64,000 nt of DNA from Physella acuta (lineage: Eukaryota > Mollusca > Gastropoda > Physidae): contig NW_026733224.1 of the NCBI RefSeq assembly GCF_028476545.1, forward strand, positions 50,707 through 114,706, written 5' to 3'. Under the pieces are notes generated by a model. That model searched no databases and was not told the origin of the DNA. It saw only the letters and a list, made by a program, of their open reading frames with translations. Each line of letters opens with the position of its first letter. Within the stretch, counting starts at the first letter, position 1. This document shows, one piece after another, positions 21,501 to 31,700 of the stretch. The translations under genes and the position numbers were made by a program.

Positions 21501-24500
21501 ATTACATACAAACTTCAGTGGGTAACATTTTCTTCTTGATTGATTACATACAAACTTCAGTGGGTAACATTTTGTTTAGCAAATGTGTTACATACAAACT
21601 TCAGTGGGTAACATTTTGTTCAGCAAATGTATTACATACAAACTTCAGTGGGTAACATTTTGTTCAGCAATTGTATTACATACAAACTTCAGTGGGTAAC
21701 ATTTTGTTCAGCAAATGTATTACATACAAACTTCAGTGGGTAACATTTTGTTCAGCAATTGTATTACATACAAACTTCAGTGGGTAACATTTTGTTCTGT
21801 ATTACATACAAACTTCAGTGGGTAACATTTTGTTCTGTATTACATACAAACTTCAGTGGGTAACATTTTGTTCAGCAATTGTATTACATACAAACTTCAG
21901 TGGGTAACATTTTGTTCAGCAAATGTATTACATACAAACTTCAGTGGGTAACATTTTGTTCTGTATTACATACAAACTTCAGTGGGTAACATTTTGTTCA
22001 GCAAATGTATTACATACAAACTTCAGTGGGTAACATTTTCTTCTGTATTACATACAAACTTCAGTGGGTAACATTTTCTTCTGTATTACATACAAACTTC
22101 AGTGGGTAACATTTTGTTCTTGATTGATTACATACAAACTTCAGTGGGTAACATTTTCTTCTGGATTGATTACATACAAACTTCAGTGGGTAACATTTTG
22201 TTCTGTATTACATACAAACTTCAGTGGGTAACATTTTCTTCTGTATTACATACAAACTTCAGTGGGTAACATTTTGTTCTGTATTACATACAAACTTCAG
22301 TGGGTAACATTTTCTTCTGTATTACATACAAACTTCAGTGGGTAACATTTTGTTCAGCAAATGTATTACATACAAACTTCAGTGGGTAACATTTTCTTCT
22401 GTATTACATACAAACTTCAGTGGGTAACATTTTCTTCTGTATTACATACAAACTTCAGTGGGTAACATTTTGTTCTTGATTGATTACATACAAACTTCAG
22501 TGGGTAACATTTTCTTCTGGATTGATTACATACAAACTTCAGTGGGTAACATTTTGTTCTGTATTACATACAAACTTCAGTGGGTAACATTTTCTTCTGT
22601 ATTACATACAAACTTCAGTGGGTAACATTTTGTTCTGTATTACATACAAACTTCAGTGGGTAACATTTTCTTCTGTATTACATACAAACTTCAGTGGGTA
22701 ACATTTTGTTCTGTATTACATACAAACTTCAGTGGGTAACATTTTCTTCTGTATTACATACAAACTTCAGTGGGTAACATTTTGTTCTTGATTGATTACA
22801 TACAAACTTCAGTGGGTAACATTTTGTTCAGCAAATGTTACATACAAACTTCAGTGGGTAACATTTTGTTCAGCAATTGTATTACATACAAACTTCAGTG
22901 GGTAACATTTTGTTCTGTATTACATACAAACTTCAGTGGGTAACATTTTGTTCAGCAATTGTATTACATACAAACTTGAGTAGATTTAGTTGAGCAATGA
23001 AAACAATGTCTTAGTGCTTGTGTAAACTGCTGAGAAAAAAATTATACTTTACATTGTCTCTTATAAGAGAAACAAACAAAAATATATGAGTGTATAAGAG
23101 CGCATAGGTTAAATCTGATCCAAGCTAATAGAATCATTGTTGACTTGCTTGTAGGTTAAATCTGATCCAAGCTAATGGAATCATTGTTGACTTGCTTGTA
23201 GGTTAAATCTGATCCAAGCTAATGGAATCATTGTTGACTTGCTTGTAGGTTAAATCTGATCCAAGCTAATGGAATCATTGTTGACTTGCTTGTAGGTTAA
23301 ATCTGATCCAAGCTAATGGAATCATTGTTGACTTGCTTGTAGGTTAAATCTGATCCAAGCTAATGGAATCATTGTTGACTTGCTTGTAGGTTAAATCTGA
23401 TCCAAGCTAATGGAATCATTGTTGACTTGCTTGTAGGTTAAATCTGATCCAAGCTAATGGAATCATTGTTGACTTGCTTGTAGGTTAAACCTGATCCAAG
23501 CTAATGGAATCATTGTTGACTTGCTTGTAGGTTAAATCTGATCCAAGCTAATAGAATCATTGTTGACTTGCTTGTAGGTTAAATCTGATCCAAGCTAATG
23601 GAATCATTGTTGACTTGCTTGCAGCTCCCTGACTATAGGAACGCTGTGATTGTTGCCAGAAATCCAAACTCTGTTAAAAGGGCAACATCTTATGCAGAGC
23701 GCTTGCGACTTGGCATTGCTGTCATCCACGGTGAGGAAAGGATGTCAGAGTATGAGGGGGATGATGGGAGGACATCACCTCCACTACTTGACCCCCCTGT
23801 CAAGGATGCATTTGGTCTAGAACTGCTACCACGTAAGTTTTATCTGGTCAAGGGTTGCTATCACATATTTGGTCTAGGGTTGCTACCACATATTATCTGG
23901 TCTAGGGTTGCTACCACATATTATCTGGTCTAGGGTTGCTACCACATATTATCTGGTCTAGGGTTGCTACCACATATTATCTGGTCTAGGGTTGCTACCA
24001 CATATTATCTGGTCTAGGGTTGCTACCACATATTATCTGGTCTAGGGTTGCTACCACATATTATCTGGTCTAGGGTTGCTACCACATATTATCTGGTCTA
24101 GGGTTGCTACCACATATTATCTGGTCTAGGGTTGCTACCACATATTATCTGGTCTAGGGTTGCTACCACATATTATCTGGTCTAGGGTTGCTACCACATA
24201 TTATCTGGTCTAGGGTTGCTACCACATATTATCTGGTCTAGGGTTGCTACCACCTGAGTATTGTCTTGTGTACTACCTCTGTATAAAATATTTCTATTTG
24301 TACAGCTGTTTCTTAAAACAGTTTATTAATGCTGCATGTAGGAGGTAGCTGTTTCTTAAAACAGTTTATTAATGCTGCATGTAGGAGGTAGCTGTTTCTT
24401 AAAACAGTTTATTAATGCTGCATGTAGGAGGTAGCTGTTTCTTAAAACAGTTTATTAATGCTGCATGTAGGAGGTAGCTGTTTCTTAAAACAGTTTATTA

Positions 24501-26945
24501 ATGCTGCATGTAGGAGGTAGCTGTTTCTTAAAACAGTTTATTAATGCTGCATGTAGGAGGTAGCTGTTTCTTAAAACAGTTTATTAATACTGCATGTAGG
24601 AGGTAGCTGTTTCTTAAAACAGTTTATTAATACTGCATGTAGGAGGTAGCTGTTTCTTAAAACAGTTTATTAATGCTGCATGTAGGAGGTAGCTGTTTCT
24701 TAAAACAGTTTATTAATGCTGCATGTAGGAGGTAGCTGTTTCTTAAAACAGTTTATTAATGCTGCATGTAGGAGGTAGCTGTTTTTTAAAACAGTTTATT
24801 AATGCTGCATGTAGGAGGTAGCTGTTTTTTAAAACAGTTTATTAATGCTGCATGTAGGAGGTACTTAAAACAGTTTATTAATGCTGCATGTAGGAGGTAG
24901 CTGTTTTAAAACAGTTTATTAATGCTGCATGTAGGAGGTAGCTGTTTTAAAACAGTTTATTAATGCTGCATGTAGGAGGTAGCTGTTTTAAAACAGTTTA
25001 TTAATGCTGCATGTAGGAGGTAGCTGTTTCTTAAAACAGTTTATTAATGCTGCATGTAGGAGGTAGCTGTTTTAAAACAGTTTATTAATGCTGCATGTAG
25101 GAGGTAGCTGTTTTAAAACAGTTTATTAATGCTGCATGTAGGAGGTAGCTATTTCTTAAAACAGTTTATTAATGCTGCATGTAGGAGGTAGCTGTTTCTT
25201 AAAACAGTTTATTAATGCTGCATGTAGGAGGTAGCTGTTTTAAAACAGTTTATTAATGCTGCATGTAGGAGGTAGCTGTTTCTTAAAACAGTTTATTAAT
25301 GCTGCATGTAGGAGGTAGCTGTTTCTTAAAACAGTTTATTAATGCTGCATGTAGGAGGTAGCTGTTTTAAAACAGTTTATTAATGCTGCATGTAGGAGGT
25401 AGCTGTTTTAAAACAGTTTATTAATGCTGCATGTAGGAGGTAGCTATTTCTTAAAACAGTTTATTAATGCTGCATGTAGGAGGTAGCTGTTTCTTAAAAC
25501 AGTTTATTAATGCTGCATGTAGAAGGTAGCTATCTCTGACTGATATTTTTTTATGCAGAGGTTGCTGCTAAAGAAAAGCCGCCCTTTAATGTTGTGGGTG
25601 ATGTTGGAGGAAGGATCGCCATCATTGTTGTAAGGTTTTTTTTTTCATCTTTTTTCGTTGTAACCAGCCATGTTATGTGGACTCAATGTCATAGGAAAAA
25701 ATACCAATTCAGTTGATAGATTCAGGATATTCTGATGGATATGTTTCCAAGACTAAGTGTATAATTTTCCAATCCCAGGATGATATGATTGATGACGTGA
25801 TTGCGTTTGTAAAGGTGGCTGAGGTGCTAAAAGAGCGTGGGGCCTACAAGGTCCTGGTTGTTGCCACCCATGGGATCTTGTCATCAGATGCTCCCAGACT
25901 TATTGAGGATTCCAGCATTGACGAGGTTTGGAGAGTATTTTAATCAGTGCCACCAAATGTATGTATCCTACATATCTGTTACGTTGCAGATGGTTGTGAT
26001 ATAGTTTAACCCTGCTCAGGCCCATGCGCCGGCAGTCGCTCAAGAATTTGTGTGTGTGGTACAGTCCGGCGCACTCACGGTAGCCGTACTATGTATTGTA
26101 TGCTTATTTACACATAGTAGCGGAAGTCTCGTTGGTAACGAGATTTTGAAGATACCGGCGGAAGCGTGAAATAAAGTTTTGTTTACATTGTTTTCTCATT
26201 GCTCTATCACTAGAGGTTCATTTTCTAGGATTTTTCTAAAGTTAAGAATTTTTTCCCTCAAAATTACAGTCAATGTAATTAGTGAAATTAAATCTAATTA
26301 AAATGCCTCTATCGTTGAATTGGGCCTTATTCATTATAATGTAATTATTCAAAAAGAAAGCAGCTCCAGTGGGTTGAATTATTTTTTTTGCCATTTAAAA
26401 TAATTTTTTTATAGAAATAATATTAGAAGTAGTGTTTTGTTTACGTTTTTCTGGGATTTCTGTTAGTTTAACTAGCTATTAGTAAACTACTAAGCTATTT
26501 AACCTCATGCATATTAAAATTCGGCCAGTTTTGTGTATAATGCTTTTTATTTATAACGTAAGTGGTTATTTTTTTTAAAAAGTTCAGTGGTTGAAAATGC
26601 GTTTTCTTTTCGCCTGGCAGTAGACAAGGTAAAATAGTTCTGATGCCCTGGACGGTAAAGGGTTAAATGGATGGTTGTGACCTAGTTAAAATGTTGCAGG
26701 TTGTTGTGACCTAGTTTAAATGTTATAGGTGGTTGTGACCTAGTTTAAATGTTATAGGTGGTTGTGACCTAGTTTAAATATTGCAGGTTGTTGTGACCAA
26801 CACCATCCCACATGAGGTCCAGAAGATGCAGTGTCACAAGATCAAGACAGTGGACATTAGCGTCCTCCTGTGTGAGGCAATCAGACGCATCCACAACAAC
26901 GAGTCCATGTCCTACTTGTTTAGGAACGTTGGGGTTGATGACTAG
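18528..26945 (+). CDS. PRPSAP: Phosphoribosyl pyrophosphate synthetase-associated protein
   Basis: Nine coding exons with consistent phases and GT-AG introns: 18528-18613, 20156-20208, 20672-20738, 20851-21023, 21234-21349, 23625-23832, 25559-25629, 25779-25925, 26787-26945 (1080 bp, 359 aa). The family are catalytically silent partners of PRPP synthetase in the cytosolic complex. Visible family marks are [64 protein letters not shown] and the C-terminal [15 protein letters not shown]. The stretch around residues 203-245 (GDDGRTSPP...AKEKPP) is the insertion that separates PRPSAP from true PRPP synthetases. The length is close to vertebrate PRPSAP1/2. Exon 5 is best ended at TCA|GTGGGT, which gives the same spacing as the vertebrate protein. 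Five of the nine exons touch minisatellites made from their own boundaries. Confidence 0.95.
18614..20155 (+). other. PRPSAP intron 1
   Basis: A 1.5-kb AT-rich intron with the donor AG|GTGAGA and the acceptor TTTTTGCAG|C. I see no gene, array or transposon ends inside it. Confidence 0.7.
20209..20671 (+). other. PRPSAP intron 2
   Basis: A 463-bp AT-rich intron with no recognised feature. The acceptor follows a strong pyrimidine tract (TTTTTTTGTTTTCTTCCTTTC region). Confidence 0.7.
21054..21237 (+). repeat. 46-bp array containing the PRPSAP exon 5 acceptor, 4 copies
   Basis: Four consecutive 46-bp units each end CCTTCCACAG|GGTT, which is the intron 4 acceptor plus the first exonic bases of exon 5 (exon start 21234). 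Only the last copy continues into coding sequence, so three near-identical decoy acceptors lie upstream of the real one. Confidence 0.95.
21318..22980 (+). repeat. Array of PRPSAP exon 5 donors, about 40 copies
   Basis: Exon 5 ends ACATACAAACTTCA|GTGGGTAAC at 21349. The same exon end plus donor recurs about 40 times to 22980, with linkers of three kinds (TTGATTGATT, CAGCAAATGTATT, CTGTATT). The first units also repeat the exonic codons TTCTTGATTGAT, so the frame stays open through six units before it diverges. The first copy is the likeliest donor because it gives the conserved protein spacing. Confidence 0.95.
23108..23624 (+). repeat. 47-bp array abutting the PRPSAP exon 6 acceptor, 11 copies
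   Basis: Eleven 47-bp units begin GTTAAATCTGATCCAAGC and end GACTTGCTTGTAG. The last unit ends in GCAG and runs straight into exon 6 at 23625. Each unit therefore ends in an AG that could act as a 3' splice site, but only the last has the stronger CAG. Confidence 0.95.
23815..24253 (+). repeat. 28-bp array derived from the PRPSAP exon 6 end, about 14 copies
   Basis: Units read GGTCTAGGGTTGCTACCACA with TATTATCT linkers. They match the exonic GGTCTAGAACTGCTACCAC that directly precedes the donor at 23832. In the repeats the donor bases have become ATATTA, so the copies would not splice. They look like expanded exon-end sequence that has lost the splice site. Confidence 0.9.
24300..25535 (+). 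repeat. 43-bp palindrome-bearing array in PRPSAP intron 6, about 29 copies
   Basis: Units carry GCTGCATGTAGGAGGTAGCT and either CTGTTTCTTAAAACAG or the shortened perfect palindrome CTGTTTTAAAACAG. The array ends about 25 bp before the exon 7 acceptor at 25558. Confidence 0.95.
26010..26662. mobile_element. piggyBac-like non-autonomous element in PRPSAP intron 8
   Basis: A 653-bp stretch flanked by TTAA at 26006-26009 and 26663-26666. It begins CCCTGCTCAGGCCCATGCG and ends with the complement of CCCTTTACCGTCCAGGGC. TTAA duplications and CCCT ends fit piggyBac-type elements, but the two ends match only loosely. It interrupts a copy of the exon 9 acceptor repeat, since half-units occur on both sides. 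No transposase is present. Confidence 0.55.
26675..26800 (+). repeat. Array of PRPSAP exon 9 acceptor sequence, about 4 copies plus an older one
   Basis: Units read GTTGTGACCTAGTTTAAAT followed by GTTGCAGGT or GTTATAGGT. The exon 9 start (GCAG|GTTGTTGTGACC at 26787) is the last member. Another degenerate copy lies at about 25983-26009, left of the piggyBac-like insertion. Confidence 0.85.
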
Positions 26946-28440
26946 GGTTGTTGGGGGTTGAGTTAATGACTGGGGGGGGGGGGTTGATGACTAGAGATTG
27001 TTGGGGAGGGAGAACTTAACTTTGTGTGTGTTAAACTGGAATGCAAATAAAATTTGGATGTTGATGGTCAGTCAAAAGTTAAACCAAATTTTTTTTAAAA
27101 TTTAGCTTGTTGTGACAATAAAAGACCTGTTAAACATGGGCAGTATTGTACTGATCTGACGACCTTATCAACAGATTTGTTTTGGAATGGAATAAAACTT
27201 TTTTTTTAAACATTTGGAACTGTGTTGCATTGTGATTGAGTTGTGTACCTGAGTGACTTGTCACCTGGGTGACTTGTCACCTGGGTGACTTGTCACCTGA
27301 GTGACTTGTCACCTGAAGGAAGTGTTGGCCTTTTGAGCAACAAAACTAAAGAAAAATGGTTATGGTTTATAAAGCCGTCTTCTGAAAACAATTGTGTTGG
27401 GGTTTACACAGTCCACTGAAAATAATTTTCCACCAAAACTACCATGATTTTGAGTGATTTACATAAGTGCCCTCGAAAGTGGGGAAAAAATTGATTACTT
27501 ATAAGAGCAATGCTATTCCAATTACTCCTGAATGATGTCAGTAGGTATTGATGCTGATTTTTTAAACAAATTGTGCTTATAGGGAACTAAAGGCAGCTGG
27601 ACAAAAGGCTGACCGCACCTTCCCTTCATAAGCCGAGATCAAGAAACATGAACTCTTGACTCTAATTTTGAAATATTTATACATGTACTTTATTTTTTAA
27701 GCTAAAAAATTAGGAATGTTATTTATGGCACTTTTTTCGGTTGGTGTATTTGTAATTTACTTTAATTATCCGAGTGAATGTGTATTAATAGCTGAGGGTA
27801 GATTGAAATTTCCTGTTATATTAGGCCAAAGTGTTACTGTATGTAAAGTGTTACAAAATTAAACACACATTAGTTTATGTTAAACTGAATGTTGGGAGTC
27901 TGTTCATTTGAGCTAAGGGGCGTAACTTTATTGGTATATTTGGGAAGTGATGAGATCAATTTACTGCCGATTGTGGTGAGAAATGACGGGGAAGTGTGTT
28001 GGAAGGTTGACAACAACCTGTAAATTACTCTGGGTCATTTCCCATCCTCACCCCATTAATTATCCTACATGCACACCCCTGCCCCAACAGTTGCAGTAGG
28101 ACCTCACCCCCAATCAACTACTCACCTGCCATAGTAGGACCTCACCCCCAATTAATTACTCACGTAGGACCTCACCCCCAATTAATTACTCGCCCGCCAT
28201 AGTAGGACCTCACCCCCAATCAATTACTCACCCGCCATAGTAGGACCTCACCCCCAATCAACTAGTTAGGGGTTGTGTTTATGTGGTTATTTTAGGTGTA
28301 GAAGTGTGGGGAAGGGAGAAGTTTTGAGGTTGTGTGGAGGGTTGGTCTCTTGTTTATATTTATGGTTGTGGTTAGAGTAGTTGATGACTAATAATCACAC
28401 AATTTACTGTCCTTAACAGATGTTCTTCACAAAAGCTAGC
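26946..28440. other. Intergenic region between convergent PRPSAP and PALB2
   Basis: It contains the PRPSAP 3' UTR, a short CACCTGGGTGACTTGT repeat at about 27247-27315, and a second short array (TAGTAGGACCTCACCCCCAA units) at about 28087-28262. The phrase CCCTTCATAAGCCGAGATCA near 27620 resembles the intron repeat at 30990-31380. No gene is seen. Confidence 0.6.
27046..27051 (+). terminator. Likely PRPSAP polyadenylation signal
   Basis: AATAAA lies 101 bp after the stop codon. Further AATAAA hexamers occur at 27117-27122 and 27191-27196, so alternative 3' ends are possible. Confidence 0.65.
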
Positions 28441-28454
28441 CTGGCTGGGATGGC

Positions 28455-28790
28455 TACTAGGCCATAAACATGTAAACTAAATAACATTTTTATTTCACTG
28501 ATTAGAATGGTAAACAGAGACTGTAGACATGTAAACTAAATAACAGTTTTATTTGACTGATTAGAATGGTAAACAGAGACTGTAGACATGTAAACTAAAT
28601 AACATTTTTATTTGACTGATCAGACTGGCAAACAGGCTGTAGACATGTAAACTACAAGTTCTCACATTTTTATTTGACTGATCAGACTGGCAAACAGGCT
28701 GTAGACATGTAAACTACAAGTTCTCACATTTTTATTTGACTGATCAGACTGGCACACAGAGACTGTAGACATGTAAACAGCCGTGTCTGC
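28455..28790 (-). repeat. Array of the PALB2 stop codon and polyA signal, about 5 extra copies
   Basis: Read on the minus strand, the PALB2 coding end (TTTACATGTCTACAGTCTCT, then TGTGCCAGTCTGA) and the following CAGTCAAATAAAAATG are repeated downstream about five times with 59-62-bp spacing. Each copy retains an AATAAA. The nearest signal (28731-28736) lies only 8 bp after the stop codon. Confidence 0.9.
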
Positions 28791-31700
28791 TGCCCGTGAC
28801 CAAACTGTTGCCAGACACACCCACACAGCTGGTGATGCCAGACTTTGTCTGGGCCAGGACCTTCCCACTACTGGCGGCCCACACACACACGGAACCTCTG
28901 TCACTTACTGCGCCAATCAGACCTTTTTCTTTCTTGCTGACCTCAAGCCTGAGGGGTTAAACAAAGGTCATTTGAGGTCAAAGTGTAAAGTTGGAACTAG
29001 AATTCTCTGACCATCCCGCCCACTTCCCTCTCTGCAATTGGCTGGCTTAGAAAGTTTACAAGCCACTATTTTGTCTACAGCTGTGGCTGAACAAGTGCTG
29101 CCATGCCAGTTGCTTGACTGGGCCTTGAGAATACAAACAAAAACCTGGGTCTCCCACCCCAACAAAATTCTTTTCCTACTATCTAACCCTACAGACACAC
29201 CCCCTACAGAGACACACCCCCTACAGAGACACCCCCTACAGAGACACACCCTACAGAGACACACCCCCTACAGAGACACACCCTACAGAGACACACCCTA
29301 CAGAGACACACCCCCTACAGAGACACACACCCTACAGAGACACACCCCCTACAGAGACACACCCCCTACAGACACACACCCCCTACAGACACACACCCCC
29401 TACAGAGACACACCCTACAGAGACACACACCCTACAGAGACACACCCTACAGAGACACACCCCCTACAGAGACACACCCCCTACAGAGACACACCCCCTA
29501 CAGAGACACACCCCCTACAGACACACACCCCCTACAGAGACACCCCCTACAGAGACACCCCCTACAGAGACACACCCCCTACAGAGACACACACCCTACA
29601 GAGACACCCCCTACAGAGACACACACCCTACAGAGACACCCCCTACAGAGACACACCCCCTACAGAGACACACCCCCTACAGAGACACACCCCCTACAGA
29701 GACACACCCTACAGAGACACCCCCTACAGAGACACCCCCTACAGATACACACCCTACAGAGACACACCCCCTACAGAGACACACCCCCTACAGAGACACC
29801 CCCTACAGAGACACACCCCCTACAGAGACACACCCTACAGAGACACACCCCCTACAGAGACACACCCCCCCTACAGAGACACACACCTTACAGAGACACA
29901 CCCCCTACAGACACACACCCTACAAAGACACATCCCCTATAGAGACACCCCCCCCCCCCACACAAAGACATGTTGACCTACCTTCTCCAGGAGCTGGGGG
30001 TGGGGTACTCCATGAGTGGCACAGCTTGTGAGGTGACTGGGTTGACAGCAACAATTCCTCCAGCCTCCTCCCCATCTTTACTCCAGACTACAGTCAGCAC
30101 AAGCAGCCCCTGCAGATAGCCAGATACTTGTTTACACACATACAAGATAGCCAGATACTTGTTTACACACATACAAGATAACCAGATACTTGTTTAGACA
30201 CATACAAGATAGCCAGATACTTGTTTACACACATACAAGATAGCCAGATACTTGTTTACACACATACAAGATAGCCAGATACTTGTTTACACACCTACAA
30301 GATAGCCAGATACTTGTTTACACACATACAAGATAGCCAGATACTTGTTTACACACCTACAAGATAGCCAGATACTTGTTTACACATACAAGATAACCAG
30401 ATACTTGTTTACACACATACAAGATAACCAGATACTTGTTTACACACCTACAAGATAACCAGATACTTGTTTACACACATACAAGATAGCCAGATACTTG
30501 TTTATTATAATCAGTAGATCTAGATACATTGATTGTATTCTTGTTAGAAAATATAGCTTCATACAGCATTACATTTTTCAATCAACAGTCTATTTTTTAC
30601 TGGAAGCAATTTGTGAAAGTATTTTTTCTCAACTTGTATAATAAAAAGTGTGTTTCTATACATGAATATGTCATTAATTTTATTTAAATTTAAATCTTTA
30701 AAAAAGTGGATAACAAATTTTGGAAAAAAAAGAACATTTTTCTCAACATTAATTTTAATTTAAACATTGTGCAGATACTCAACCTACAAAAATAAAATTT
30801 AAAAAATGATATACAAGCATGTTTTGTAAATAGTGAGTTTTAGTAGAATACTAGACTACTCATTATTCTTAAATAACTGTGTGTCATCCATAAATGACGT
30901 CATGTTTATTTGATGATTTTTATCTTTTCCCTACCCTCCCTACAGTTGCTTATTAAAAAAAAACAGACCCCACATTCATAAAGACGTCACACCTCAGACG
31001 TTTTTGTCTTTTAAAAAACACCTATTTCAGCTAAGCATGGGTCTGACAACACTACCCCTTCTTATCCTGAGGTCACAAAAACAGGTCAACTCTACAGTGT
31101 CCCGCCAACTCAGACATGTTTTTGTCTTTTAAAACACTGATTTTGGGTCTGACCACACTATCCCTTCATATGCTGACATCACAGGTGAAGTCTACACCTG
31201 CCCAACTCTACTTCACCTGTCCAGTGTCCCACCAAGTCTCAGGCAACATGCTTTTATCTTTTAAAAACACAGATTTCGGCAGGGCATGGGTCTGACCACA
31301 TTATCCCTTCATATGCTGAGGACACAGAAACAGGTGAATATTTCACTAGCCCCGCGTCCCGCCAAGTCACGATAGGCAACTTTATCGTTAACATCTAAAA
31401 AAAATAAACGAAAAAAAAATGTATCATTGGCGCGATGGATCTTGAACCCGTACCATCCACATGGTAACTATTACACTATCATCTCAGCTATCTCGGTGCA
31501 GAATTAGTGGGATACTTTACTTAGATCTAGAGTCAGCTTAAGAAACTTGAGTTATGCGAATAGGCCCTATTATTTCAAATTAAATTTTATCCCAAATTAG
31601 CCAATTCCATAGCAAAACAGAGATTTATATACAATACTTAAGGCCTGAAATAGTTTAGTATAGCAACTCATTATTGGCATAGATTCTAGAGCTAGAGCTA

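Noticed and set aside
21318-22980. Regular direct repeats resembling a CRISPR array
   Set aside because: The linkers are themselves repeated and of variable length, not unique spacers. The setting is a eukaryotic intron.
29038-29976. 312-codon TPYRDTP-type frame on the plus strand
   Set aside because: It lies across a CTACAGAGACACACCCC array inside the last PALB2 intron.
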